Shown one piece after another: positions 18,555-27,683 of a stretch of 64,000 nt of DNA; positions within the stretch are counted from its first letter, which is position 1; each line of letters begins with the position of its first letter. Made by a program: the position numbers and the translations under genes. The DNA lies in assembly GCF_041929845.1 (NCBI RefSeq), contig NZ_JBHEEH010000008.1, forward strand, positions 62,001-126,000, written 5' to 3'. The notes under the pieces were generated by a model, which was not told where the DNA came from, ran no database searches, and worked only from the letters and a program-made list of their open reading frames with translations. The stretch is from Paenochrobactrum pullorum (lineage in GTDB: Bacteria; Pseudomonadota; Alphaproteobacteria; Rhizobiales; Rhizobiaceae).

Positions 18555-19811
18555 TTAGATAATGAAATCAGACAGAACCTGATTGTCGGTAATATCTTGA
18601 TAAGCCCAACCAGAGGCATCGAATTTCTCAACCAGCCTGTCGAAATTTTCGGTATCTTTGGTTTCGATACCAATCAACACCGAACCAAAGTTACGCGCAG
18701 ATTTTTTCAAATATTCAAAACGCGCCACGTCATCATCAGGCCCAAGCAGATCCAAAAATGTACGCAAAGCGCCCGGACGTTGCGGAAAACGGAAGATGAA
18801 ATATTTCTTCAACCCTTTGTAGCGCATAGCGCGTTCGCGCACATCCGGCAGGCGTTCAAAGTCAAAATTACCGCCTGAAACGACAATGACGATCTTTTTG
18901 CCGCGAAGCTCTGCCTTATCAAAACCTTTCAGCGCATCAATGCCGAGCGCGCCTGCCGGCTCTAGCACCACACCTTCCACATTGAGCATTTCAATCATGG
19001 TGGCGCATAACCGGTTTTCCGGCACAGTCATCACCTGATCAACGCTAAACTGCTGCAAATATTTGAAGTTTTCTGCACCCAGTTCTGCAACGGCCGCACC
19101 ATCAACAAAATTATCAACCTTTTTAAGCTTGATGCGTTCACCCGCAATCAAGCTTGCTTTGAGGCTTGAGGCACCATCAGGCTCAACGAAATAAAATTCC
19201 GTCGGCCAACCAAGATCGCGCAAATAATGGGTCACACCGGCAGACAAACCACCGCCACCAACAGGCAGCAGCACCATATCCGGTCTGGTGCCTTCGGGCA
19301 GTTGTGCCGCAATTTCATAAGCCACACTTGCTTGTCCTTCGATGATGGCAGCATCATCAAATGGCGGCACCATCACGCCGTTATTTTCACGCGCATAGGC
19401 TTGCGAAGCTGCATAACATTCATCAAAAATGTCGCCAACCAATACGATATTGATAAATTCTCCACCAAAAGTGCGCGTTTTATCAATCTTCTGCTGTGGT
19501 GTCGTCACCGGCATGAAAACCACGCCCTTGCGGCCAAAATGGCGGCAAACAAAAGCAAAACCCTGTGCATGATTGCCAGCAGAGGCACATACAAAAACCG
19601 CGCTTTCATCCACCTTATTGAGAGCAGCACTAATGAAATTAAATGCGCCGCGAATCTTGTAAGAACGAACCGGTGTTAAATCTTCACGCTTGAGCCAAAT
19701 TTCCGCGCCATATTTTTTCGACAAGAAATCATTTAGCTGTAACGGGGTTTCCGGAAACAATGCACGCATCGCTTCCACTGCTTGGGAGACAGATTGTGTG
19801 AAGGCAGACAT
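18555..19811 (-). CDS. ilvA: Threonine ammonia-lyase (threonine deaminase)
   Basis: PLP enzyme that converts threonine to 2-oxobutanoate, the entry to isoleucine synthesis. The PLP lysine is in 'VRSYKIRGAFN' (about residue 51) and the phosphate-binding glycine loop is 'LPVGGGGLSAGV'. The C-terminal about 80 residues ('KKYFIFRFPQRPGALRTFL') form the ACT-like regulatory domain that in the family senses isoleucine. The length of 418 aa fits the form with one ACT-like module. Monocistronic, convergent with nrdJ. Confidence 0.93.
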   Translation of the reverse strand: MSAFTQSVSQAVEAMRALFPETPLQLNDFLSKKYGAEIWLKREDLTPVRSYKIRGAFNFISAALNKVDESAVFVCASAGNHAQGFAFVCRHFGRKGVVFMPVTTPQQKIDKTRTFGGEFINIVLVGDIFDECYAASQAYARENNGVMVPPFDDAAIIEGQASVAYEIAAQLPEGTRPDMVLLPVGGGGLSAGVTHYLRDLGWPTEFYFVEPDGASSLKASLIAGERIKLKKVDNFVDGAAVAELGAENFKYLQQFSVDQVMTVPENRLCATMIEMLNVEGVVLEPAGALGIDALKGFDKAELRGKKIVIVVSGGNFDFERLPDVRERAMRYKGLKKYFIFRFPQRPGALRTFLDLLGPDDDVARFEYLKKSARNFGSVLIGIETKDTENFDRLVEKFDASGWAYQDITDNQVLSDFII

Positions 19812-19978
19812 TTAAAAAATCATTTTCTGTTTATGACAAGATGCCACAGTCATAGTACCTTCTGGTACATTTTCCAATAATTAAAGCATGTTTCGCAAAA
19901 CTTTGAATGCGTTTTGCGAAATATATGCAAATTTGAATTGAGTTTCAAACTGTTACAAAGCGATAAACCGACTTTCAA

Positions 19979-22900
19979 CTAGTGAATCAACTCAACATCT
20001 ACTACGCCTTGAATTGACTTCATCGCACTGGCAACCTGCGGGCTCACCCGATAACGATGCGGCAATTCGATTTCAATTTCACGCTGACCGTCTTCTTTGA
20101 TGACAATGAAACTTACCTGCCCGTCCCCACGGGTGTTGAAATGTGGCTGAATATGTTTAAGCGCTTCGGCACTACGTAAATAGAGACGCAATGCTTTTTG
20201 CATCCGGCACGCTTCGTCTTCCAACGAAACCACTGTTTGAATGCGCAAGCCCACGCCTTCCGGCCGGTCTTCCGCGGCCACCGTAATCACCACAGATTTA
20301 CCGGTTTCGAGCAAATCGCGATATTGTGCCAAACCTTCAGAAAACAGCACCGCCTCATATTGCCCGGAGGCATCCGACAAGGCCACAATACCCATCTTGT
20401 TGCCGGTGCGGGTTTTACGCTCCTGCTTGGTGGTAATGGTACCTGCAAGCCGTCCGGCATTGGCACCCTTTTTGACAGCCGCCGAGAAATCAGCCCAGTT
20501 TTGGACGCGCATTCTGGCCAGCACTTCGTTATATTCATCAAGCGGATGCGCCGACAAATAAAAGCCTACCGCCTGAAACTCACGATGCAATTTTTCAGCC
20601 GGCAGCCAAGGGGCAGCAGAAGGCAATTGCAATTTTTCTTTTGGTGCGCCACTCAGTCCAAAAATATCCGACTGGCCACTTAAAGCATTTTCTTGTGTGC
20701 GCTGTGCATAGCCGGTCACGCGATCCATACCGGCACTTAAAGCAGCGCGATCATGACCAAAACAATCCAACGCTCCGGCATTGATCAAGCTTTCCCAAAC
20801 GCGGCGATTGACCAGTTTCGGATCAATCCGCTCGCAGAAATCTTCCAAGTCTTCAAATGGTTTATCACCGCGCACTTCGGCAATGTGATCAACCGCTGCC
20901 TCACCAACACCTTTAATTGCAGCGAGTGAATAAAAAATTTTATTTTCGCCCACTTCAAACGGACGATATGATGTCTGCACCGATGGCAGCACCACCTCGA
21001 TGCCAAGGCGCTTTGCTTCACGGCGGAAATCGTTGAGCTTGTCCGTATTGGACATATCATAAGTCATCGAAGCAGCGAGAAACTCAACCGGATGATGCGC
21101 CTTCATATAGGCTGTTTGATACGACACAATCGCATAAGCAGCCGCGTGCGATTTGTTAAAACCATAATCGGCAAATTTAGCAAGAAGATCAAAAATCGTA
21201 TTGGCCTGCGCCTTGCCAACGCCGCCTTCCATCGCACCATCCACGAAACGGACGCGCTGCTTGTCCATTTCCTCACGTATTTTCTTACCCATCGCACGGC
21301 GCAGCAAATCCGCTTCACCGAGCGAATAGCCCGACAGAACCTGCGCGATCTGCATCACCTGCTCCTGATAAACGATAACGCCCTGCGTTTCTTTTACCAG
21401 ATAGTCAATTTTCGGATGGATAGAGGCGATTTCTTCTTCGCCATGTTTGCGCGCATTATAGGTCGGAATATTTTCCATGGGCCCCGGACGGTAAAGCGCC
21501 ACAAGCGCAATCACATCCTCGATACGGTCAGGGCGCATACCAATCAGCGCCTTACGCATCCCCGCACTTTCCACCTGAAATACGCCAACCGTTTCACCAA
21601 GCGAAAGCATGTCATAAGTCGGCTTGTCATCAAGCGGCAGGTGAGACAAATCAATCTCGATGCCTTTGCGCGCCACCAGTTTGACCGCTGTTTCCAAAAC
21701 GGTCAGGGTTTTCAGCCCCAAGAAGTCGAACTTAACGAGACCGGCCTGCTCCACCCATTTCATGTTGAACTGGGTGACCGGCATATCGGAACGTGGATCG
21801 CGATACATCGGCACCAGCTCGGAAAGCGGGCGGTCACCAATCACAATACCGGCAGCGTGGGTGGAAGCGTGGCGATAAAGCCCTTCCAGTTTGAGCGACA
21901 TATCAAGCAAACGGCCAACAACCGGTTCCTGCTCACGCTCTTCGTTGATTTTTGGCTCGGTTTCAATCGCCTGCCCCAGCGAAACCGGATTGGCAGGATT
22001 GGACGGCACCAATTTACATAGGCGGTCAACCTGACCATATGGCATTTCCAGCACACGTCCAACGTCGCGCAACACCGCGCGCGCCTGAAGTGTTCCGAAA
22101 GTAATGATCTGCGCTACCTGCTCGCGGCCATATTTGCGTTGCACATAACGGATGACCTCTTCGCGCCGATCCTGACAAAAGTCGATATCAAAGTCCGGCA
22201 TCGACACACGATCTGGATTAAGAAAGCGCTCAAAAAGCAAGGAAAAACGTAACGGATCAACGTCGGTAATGGTGAGCGCATAAGCTACCAAAGACCCCGC
22301 ACCCGAACCACGACCCGGCCCCACCGGAATGCCTTGTGATTTTGCCCATTTGATAAAGTCGGCAACAATCAGGAAGTAGCCCGGAAACTTCATCCGCTGG
22401 ATGATGCCGATTTCATATTCCAAGCGCTCGTCATAGTCTTTTTCACTATAACCTTCAGCAAGACCTGCCGTTTTAAGACGGAATTTCAAGCCTTCGCGTG
22501 CTTGACGCGCGAGTTCATCGGCTTCTGCCTGCAAAGCTTGTTCGGGGTCATCAGACTCACCCGTAAAGCGCGGCAAAATCGGTGCACGCGTCTGCGTAAA
22601 ATAGGAGCAGCGCTGCGCAATCTCGATGGTATTTTCAATCGCTTCCGGCAAATCAACAAAAAGTTTTGCCATTTCACCCTGCGATTTCAAATAATTATCC
22701 GCAGTCAACCGGCGGCGATCATCATTGGAAATGATCTGCCCTTCAGCAATAGCCAGCAAAGCATCATGCGCTTCAAAATCTTCCGATTTTAAGAAAAAAG
22801 CTTCGTTTGTTGCCACGAGAGGCAATTCGTATTTATAAGCAAGCGCAACAGTTTTGGCTTCCAAAACTTTGTCATAATTGGCAAATCTTTGTAGCTCGAC

Positions 22901-23473
22901 ATAAAGCCGGTTGCCGAAATGCTCTTTCAGGAAAGCCAAACGCTGCTCGGCTCTCTCTTCACGATCCGCACTGATCGATTTGCCGATTGGCCCCAATGGG
23001 CCGCCGGTGAGCAGGATAATGCCCTCAGATAGTTCTGCCAACCATTCCGAGCGGATATGTACCGGATCGCCATCAGCGGTTTCCAGATATGACCGGCTGA
23101 CAAGGCGCACCATATTGGCATAGCCTTCTTCAGTACTGGCATAAAGAACGACAGGCGCCAGATCCAACACATCACGACGGTTCGCAGTACGGCTATTTTC
23201 AACATGATCGCCGAAGCAAATATCAAGCTGGCAACCGATAATCGGCTGCACACCATCTTTGGAGGCTTTTTGCGCAAATTCAAGCGCACCAAAGAGGTTA
23301 TTTGTATCGGTTACCGCAATCGCCGGTGCATCATCGGCAATCGCATGTTTGATAATTTTTCCAATCTGCAATGCACCTTCAAGCAGCGAATAAGCAGAGT
23401 GGACACGTAAATGCACAAATTTTGGTGCCTGAGCATTGATTACAGCTGGCAGATCATGATGTGCATCAGTCAT
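19979..23473 (-). CDS. dnaE: DNA polymerase III subunit alpha
   Basis: Catalytic subunit of the replicative polymerase. Domains in order: PHP domain (about 20-290, 'HLRVHSAYSLLEGAL'), polymerase core with the 'GPGRGSGAGS' loop (385-394) and catalytic Asp residues in 'PDFDIDF' (Asp427 and Asp429), fingers/thumb, helix-hairpin-helix region, and the C-terminal OB domain ('GNKMGIVALSDASGQYEAVLF'). Length 1164 aa is normal for DnaE1. Start ATG 23473 has a CCGGGA site. Its promoter must lie in the about 90 bases before the terminator of the small upstream gene. Confidence 0.97.
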   Translation of the reverse strand: MTDAHHDLPAVINAQAPKFVHLRVHSAYSLLEGALQIGKIIKHAIADDAPAIAVTDTNNLFGALEFAQKASKDGVQPIIGCQLDICFGDHVENSRTANRRDVLDLAPVVLYASTEEGYANMVRLVSRSYLETADGDPVHIRSEWLAELSEGIILLTGGPLGPIGKSISADREERAEQRLAFLKEHFGNRLYVELQRFANYDKVLEAKTVALAYKYELPLVATNEAFFLKSEDFEAHDALLAIAEGQIISNDDRRRLTADNYLKSQGEMAKLFVDLPEAIENTIEIAQRCSYFTQTRAPILPRFTGESDDPEQALQAEADELARQAREGLKFRLKTAGLAEGYSEKDYDERLEYEIGIIQRMKFPGYFLIVADFIKWAKSQGIPVGPGRGSGAGSLVAYALTITDVDPLRFSLLFERFLNPDRVSMPDFDIDFCQDRREEVIRYVQRKYGREQVAQIITFGTLQARAVLRDVGRVLEMPYGQVDRLCKLVPSNPANPVSLGQAIETEPKINEEREQEPVVGRLLDMSLKLEGLYRHASTHAAGIVIGDRPLSELVPMYRDPRSDMPVTQFNMKWVEQAGLVKFDFLGLKTLTVLETAVKLVARKGIEIDLSHLPLDDKPTYDMLSLGETVGVFQVESAGMRKALIGMRPDRIEDVIALVALYRPGPMENIPTYNARKHGEEEIASIHPKIDYLVKETQGVIVYQEQVMQIAQVLSGYSLGEADLLRRAMGKKIREEMDKQRVRFVDGAMEGGVGKAQANTIFDLLAKFADYGFNKSHAAAYAIVSYQTAYMKAHHPVEFLAASMTYDMSNTDKLNDFRREAKRLGIEVVLPSVQTSYRPFEVGENKIFYSLAAIKGVGEAAVDHIAEVRGDKPFEDLEDFCERIDPKLVNRRVWESLINAGALDCFGHDRAALSAGMDRVTGYAQRTQENALSGQSDIFGLSGAPKEKLQLPSAAPWLPAEKLHREFQAVGFYLSAHPLDEYNEVLARMRVQNWADFSAAVKKGANAGRLAGTITTKQERKTRTGNKMGIVALSDASGQYEAVLFSEGLAQYRDLLETGKSVVITVAAEDRPEGVGLRIQTVVSLEDEACRMQKALRLYLRSAEALKHIQPHFNTRGDGQVSFIVIKEDGQREIEIELPHRYRVSPQVASAMKSIQGVVDVELIH

Positions 23474-23564
23474 ATATATATTCCCGGATCTTCATTGAAG
23501 CAGCAAAATATCACGCTTTGCAATTGCTTCATCAGTCATTTGACGCACCCTATCACGAGCACTT

Positions 23565-23606
23565 TTAAAAAGGCAGAGAAATCGCATCTTAATGACGACT
23601 CTGCCT
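23565..23606 (-). terminator. Intrinsic terminator of the 28-residue peptide gene
   Basis: 8-bp stem (aggcagag 23571-23578 with ctctgcct 23599-23606) with a 20-base loop, followed on the minus strand by TTTTTAAAAG. It lies about 115 bases after the stop of the small peptide gene at 23723 and makes that gene a separate short transcription unit ahead of dnaE. Confidence 0.6.
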
Positions 23607-23722
23607 CCAACCTGACAATGACTGTCGGGGAATAAATATTGAAAGTCCAGCCTCATCAATCATGAGAACGCTATCAGATTAAGCGATCCCATTTTATCAA
23701 CAGACGGACAGTTTAGCCGAGA

Positions 23723-23809
23723 CTATATTGCGCTGATCCAAATTGCGAATGTCGCAATGAACAGACTGACAGAAATAAAAGACATCACATCCTGAATAAG
23801 ATCCGTCAT
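23723..23809 (-). CDS. 28-residue single-span membrane peptide, probably SOS-induced (SidA/TisB-like size)
   Basis: A 28-codon gene, too short for most gene callers: start ATG 23809, stop TAG at 23723. Residues 1-7 are polar and acidic (MTDLIQD); residues 8-28 form one hydrophobic helix ('VMSFISVSLFIATFAIWISAI'). Its ribosome site is GGAG at 7 bases. Upstream is a TTGACT -35 box (23867-23872) and a perfect alphaproteobacterial LexA box (23849-23863); downstream is an intrinsic terminator. Known LexA-controlled peptides of this size and build are SidA (cell-division inhibitor of Caulobacter) and TisB (membrane-depolarising toxin of E. coli). I do not claim homology to either; size, topology and control are what match. 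Confidence 0.7.
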   Translation of the reverse strand: MTDLIQDVMSFISVSLFIATFAIWISAI

Positions 23810-23848
23810 CGGGAAACTCCATTGTTTGTTCTCTTATGTTTTTAATTT

Positions 23849-23872
23849 GTTCCATTATTGTTCCAAAGTCAA
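23849..23872 (-). promoter_or_regulatory. LexA (SOS) box and -35 element of the 28-residue peptide gene
   Basis: GTTC-CATTATT-GTTC at 23849-23863 is an exact match to the alphaproteobacterial LexA motif GTTC-N7-GTTC; read with the gene it is GAAC-N7-GAAC. A TTGACT hexamer (23867-23872, minus) lies 3 bases upstream of it, so bound LexA would cover the space between -35 and -10. The box ends 39 bases before the peptide start. Confidence 0.75.
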
Positions 23873-23981
23873 GCACTTTGTACCATGTATGTTCTACTCA
23901 TAGTTTATGATTTATGAAATTTTCTCTGAAAGCATTATGGTGGGAAAAGAGCGTTTTATAGCTGCAAACCATGACAGGCAT

Positions 23982-24007
23982 AAAAAAAGAGGGCTTAAAA
24001 GCCCTCT
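23982..24007 (-). terminator. Intrinsic terminator of the proS-lolC-lolD operon
   Basis: 9-bp stem (agagggctt 23988-23996 with aagccctct 23999-24007) followed on the minus strand by seven T. Lies about 35 bases after the lolD stop. Confidence 0.88.
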
Positions 24008-24040
24008 TCAGTTTGCCAAAAATATAAGTAAAATAATGGC

Positions 24041-24724
24041 TTAAACGTCGATGACTTTGCCATCCTGCAAGGTCACACGGCGATCCATCCGGCGTGCCAG
24101 TTCATGGTTATGTGTGGCAATCAATGCAGACAAACCTGACTGACGCACCAATGCTTCCAGCGCCTCAAACACATAAGATGATGTATGCGGATCAAGATTG
24201 CCGGTTGGCTCATCTGCCAGCAGAACAAGCGGCGCATTGGCAACGGCACGGGCAATCGCCACACGTTGCTGTTCACCACCCGACAATTCAGCCGGACGAT
24301 GCGATGCACGTTTACCGACTTTCATATAATCCAGAAGCTGTTGCGCACGACTTTCTGCTGCTGCCTTTGGCAAACCACGGATCAATTGCGGCATCATCAC
24401 ATTTTCAAGTGCTGAAAATTCCGGCAGCAAATGATGGAATTGATAAACAAAGCCAATGTCATTACGGCGAATGGCCGTACGCTCACCCTCGCCCAATTCG
24501 CTGCAGGAGCGGCCATTGAGAAACACATCACCATGATCGGGACGTTCCAGCAAGCCTGCCGTGTGTAAAAGTGTGGATTTACCTGCACCCGATGGCGCAA
24601 CGAGTGCCACCATCTCCCCGCGTTTCAGACTAAATTCAGCATCTTTCAAAATGACCAGTTCACGGTCAATTTCTTTATAGGCACGACTGACACCGGAAAG
24701 GCGTAAAATCGGTTCCGCAGCCAT
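24041..24724 (-). CDS. lolD: Lipoprotein-releasing system ATP-binding protein LolD
   Basis: ATPase that powers release of outer-membrane lipoproteins from the inner membrane to the LolA chaperone. Walker A 'APSGAGKST' (residues 43-51), signature 'LSGGEQQR', Walker B 'LVLLADEPTGNLD' (the DEPTGNLD form is typical of the LolD/MacB group) and the H-loop 'ATHNHE'. 227 aa is the normal length. Its start overlaps the last base of lolC, so it is translationally coupled. Confidence 0.95.
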   Translation of the reverse strand: MAAEPILRLSGVSRAYKEIDRELVILKDAEFSLKRGEMVALVAPSGAGKSTLLHTAGLLERPDHGDVFLNGRSCSELGEGERTAIRRNDIGFVYQFHHLLPEFSALENVMMPQLIRGLPKAAAESRAQQLLDYMKVGKRASHRPAELSGGEQQRVAIARAVANAPLVLLADEPTGNLDPHTSSYVFEALEALVRQSGLSALIATHNHELARRMDRRVTLQDGKVIDV

Positions 24725-26037
24725 TATTCGTACCTCAGAGCTTCAACAGGATCGAGCTTGGCAGCGCGCCATGCCGGAAAAATGGTTGCGATGAAAGACA
24801 ATACCAGTGCCATGATAATGACCGTGAGCGTTTCGCCCAAATCCATCTTGGCCGGAAGCTGGCTCAAGAAGTAAAGCTCCGGGCTGAACAATGTGGTGCC
24901 GGAGATCCATGAGAAAAACTGGCGGATCGATTCCACATTCAATGTAACAACCACACCGAGAATCACACCAGCCAATGTGCCGGTAAAGCCGATAGCAGCG
25001 CCGGTCATCAGGAAAATGCGCATCACGGAACCGCGGGTAGCACCCATAGTGCGTAAAATTGCAATATCGCGCCCTTTATCCTTCACCAGCATGATGAGGC
25101 CGGAAATAATATTCAAGGCTGCCACCAATACGATCAATGTCAGAATCATGAACATCACATTGCGTTCAACCTGAAGGGCTGAAAAGAAGGTCTGGTTGCG
25201 CTGTCGCCAATCGGTCAACAGCAGCTGCCTTGCTGCCACTTCTTCCACCGGCCCTTTTAATTCGTCAACTTTATCCGGATTATCGATAAAGATTTCCAAG
25301 GATTGTACACGACCTTCCTGATTGAAGAAAAGCTGTGCTTCATTCAAGGGCATCAAGACAATCGAGGCATCATATTCCGACATGCCGATTTCAAAAATCG
25401 CAGCTATATCATAAGATTTCACGCGCGGGTTCACACCAAAAGGTGTCACATCCCCGTCAGGCGATATCACCTTGAGACTGTCGCCAATGGTCAGCCCCAG
25501 ATTTTGCGCCATACGCGTACCGATAGCCACACTGCCACCGTCATCAAAGCCTTGCAAAGTACCCTGACGGATATTTTCAGCAACCAGTTCCAGCTTATCA
25601 ATATCTTCTTCACGAAGACCGCGCACCAAAGCACCGGTTCCGGCACCAATATTGCCCTGCACCAGTGCCTGCCCTTCCACTACAGGAATGGCAAAGGTAA
25701 CCCCTTTGATATCATCCACACGCTTGATCAGATCAGCATAATCTTCCAGTGGCTGATCTATTGGCTGCATGATCAAATGACCATTGATACCGAGAATACG
25801 GGTCATCAATTCGCTTCGAAAACCATTCATGACCGCCATAACGATAATGAGGGTCGCCACCCCCAGCATGATGCCGGTGAAAGAAAAACCGGCAATCACC
25901 GAGATGAAAGTCTCGCGGCGGCGCGCTCGCAAATAGCGCCAAGCGATCATGCGTTCAAACACCGAAAACGGTTTCGAATCCAAACTGGATGCTTTTTTCT
26001 CGACGCGTTTGGCAGAAGCTGCCGCCGTTTTTGTCAT
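24724..26037 (-). CDS. lolC: Lipoprotein-releasing system permease (LolC/LolE family)
   Basis: Inner-membrane permease of the Lol system. Four membrane helices in the usual layout: one near the N-terminus (about 45-75), a large periplasmic domain, then three near the C-terminus (about 295-320, 345-370, 400-425). Motifs: 'FERMIAWRYLRARR' before the first helix and 'FPAWRAAKLDPVEALRYE' at the very end, diagnostic for this permease family. Alphaproteobacteria usually have one LolC/E protein acting as a homodimer. Coupled to proS upstream (shared base 26037) and lolD downstream. Confidence 0.94.
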   Translation of the reverse strand: MTKTAAASAKRVEKKASSLDSKPFSVFERMIAWRYLRARRRETFISVIAGFSFTGIMLGVATLIIVMAVMNGFRSELMTRILGINGHLIMQPIDQPLEDYADLIKRVDDIKGVTFAIPVVEGQALVQGNIGAGTGALVRGLREEDIDKLELVAENIRQGTLQGFDDGGSVAIGTRMAQNLGLTIGDSLKVISPDGDVTPFGVNPRVKSYDIAAIFEIGMSEYDASIVLMPLNEAQLFFNQEGRVQSLEIFIDNPDKVDELKGPVEEVAARQLLLTDWRQRNQTFFSALQVERNVMFMILTLIVLVAALNIISGLIMLVKDKGRDIAILRTMGATRGSVMRIFLMTGAAIGFTGTLAGVILGVVVTLNVESIRQFFSWISGTTLFSPELYFLSQLPAKMDLGETLTVIIMALVLSFIATIFPAWRAAKLDPVEALRYE

Positions 26038-27362
26038 TATCGGCCTGCCAGGAAATTAATCGCTGCTTCAACGGAAAGGGTCTGTCTTTCGCCGGTTGCA
26101 CGGGTTTTAATTTCAACTTCACCATTGGCAACACTGCGCGGGCCTGCAATCACCTGATACGGCAAGCCAATCAAATCCATGGTTGCAAATTTCACGCCTG
26201 CACGCTCGTCGCGGTCATCCAACAACGGATCAAGACCGGCATTGATCAATGCTTCGTAAATCTTGGAAGAAGCGGCATCACAAGCCTCGTCACCCGGCTT
26301 CATGTTGACAATACCAACATCAAACGGAGCGATAGCTTTTGGCCAGATGATACCATCATCATCATGCGAGGCTTCAATGGTCGCAGCGACAACACGTGAC
26401 GGACCGATACCATAAGAACCCATCGAAACCAGATGTTCTTTACCATCAGGGCCTTGAACCTTAGCGCCCATTGGCTCGGAATACTTGGTACCGAAATGGA
26501 AGATATGGCCAACTTCGATACCGCGTGCAGCTACCTGTTTGCCAGCTTCCACTTTTGCCCAATCAGCTTCGTCATGCATTTCTTCGGTGGCCGCATATGG
26601 TGTCGTCCACTTATCAACAATGGCTGCCATTGCTGCATCATCAAAGAAGTTGATGTCGGCGCCCGGCACTTCCAGATCAAGATAGGCGCGATCACAGAAA
26701 ACCTGACTTTCGCCGGTTTCAGCCAGAATAATGAATTCATGGCTAAGATCACCGCCGATAGGGCCGGTGTCAGCGCGCATCGGCACAACCTGCACACCAA
26801 TGCGGGAGAATGTGCGCAAATAGGATACAAACATACGATAATAAGCCGCTTTTGCGCCTTCGTAGTCGATATCGAAAGAATAAGCATCCTTCATCAGGAA
26901 TTCGCGTGAGCGCATTACACCAAAACGCGGGCGCACCTCGTCGCGGAACTTCCACTGAATGTGATAAAGATTAAGCGGTAAATCTTTATATGAACGCACA
27001 TAAGAGCGGAAAATGTCGGTGACCATTTCTTCATTGGTCGGGCCAAAGAGCATTTCCCGTTCAGAGCGGTCCTTAATGCGCAGCATTTCCTTGCCGTAAG
27101 CGTCATAGCGACCACTTTCACGCCAAAGATCAGCAGACTGGATGGTCGGCATCAAAATTTCATTACCGCCGGCGCGGTTCTGCTCTTCGCGGATAATCGC
27201 ATTAACTTTGTTAAGGACTTTCAAACCCAGAGGCAACCAGGCATAGATACCGGCAGACTGCTGACGGATCATACCAGCGCGCAGCATCAAACGGTGCGAG
27301 ACGATTTCCGCCTCTTTAGGTGTTTCCTTAAGAATGGGCAAAAAGAACTGCGAAAGACGCAT
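26037..27362 (-). CDS. proS: Proline--tRNA ligase (short alphaproteobacterial type)
   Basis: Class II synthetase that charges tRNA-Pro. Short form (441 aa) without the editing insertion domain, the usual type in Alphaproteobacteria. Class II motifs: motif 1 around 'LMLRAGMIRQQSAGIY', motif 2 'FRDEVRPRFGVMRSREF', motif 3 'GIGPSRVVAATIE', then the anticodon-binding domain. The frame opens at a TTG (27374); the ATG at 27362 with GGTGG before it gives the family N-terminus 'MRLSQFFLPILKE'. First gene of the proS-lolC-lolD operon, an arrangement I know from other Rhizobiales. Confidence 0.95.
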   Translation of the reverse strand: MRLSQFFLPILKETPKEAEIVSHRLMLRAGMIRQQSAGIYAWLPLGLKVLNKVNAIIREEQNRAGGNEILMPTIQSADLWRESGRYDAYGKEMLRIKDRSEREMLFGPTNEEMVTDIFRSYVRSYKDLPLNLYHIQWKFRDEVRPRFGVMRSREFLMKDAYSFDIDYEGAKAAYYRMFVSYLRTFSRIGVQVVPMRADTGPIGGDLSHEFIILAETGESQVFCDRAYLDLEVPGADINFFDDAAMAAIVDKWTTPYAATEEMHDEADWAKVEAGKQVAARGIEVGHIFHFGTKYSEPMGAKVQGPDGKEHLVSMGSYGIGPSRVVAATIEASHDDDGIIWPKAIAPFDVGIVNMKPGDEACDAASSKIYEALINAGLDPLLDDRDERAGVKFATMDLIGLPYQVIAGPRSVANGEVEIKTRATGERQTLSVEAAINFLAGR

Positions 27363-27683
27363 TAAAACCACCAATCAGAGAATAGCCCGTTCGGCAAAGA
27401 ATCAGGCAAAAAACTATATAAAGCTCTTAATTTCATAGCCACATCTGCAGATAATGGGAACCCGAAGAGTAAGCTTTGTTACCATTGTTGCACTTTGAAA
27501 AAGCTTTAAAGTCAATTCGGCACCAAATCATGGCAAAGAGTAAAGCCCGACCAAATAGTTGCGTAACATTTTTTGTAGCCGCTTGTTTTGCAGCCACAAC
27601 AAAAAAACACGGCACCAACCAGACTTTCAAAGTCTGACCAATGCCGTGATTGCATATCAATTATTTAAAGCCAAACGCCTTAA
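27363..27683. other. Spacer between thrS and proS
   Basis: About 320 bases. It contains the thrS terminator (27600-27648) and presumably the proS promoter (27363-27600). I see no gene in it. Confidence 0.4.
27600..27648 (-). terminator. Intrinsic terminator of thrS
   Basis: Long, nearly perfect stem (27608-27648; arms cacggca...ccagacttt and aaagtctg...tgccgtg with small mismatches) followed on the minus strand by seven T. Confidence 0.88.

Noticed and set aside
21092..22021. 309-codon open frame antisense to dnaE
   Set aside because: Shadow of dnaE; no domain, His/Arg/Phe-rich composition typical of antisense frames.
25303..26157. 284-codon open frame antisense to lolC and the end of proS
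   Set aside because: Crosses two real genes and shows no domain or ribosome site.
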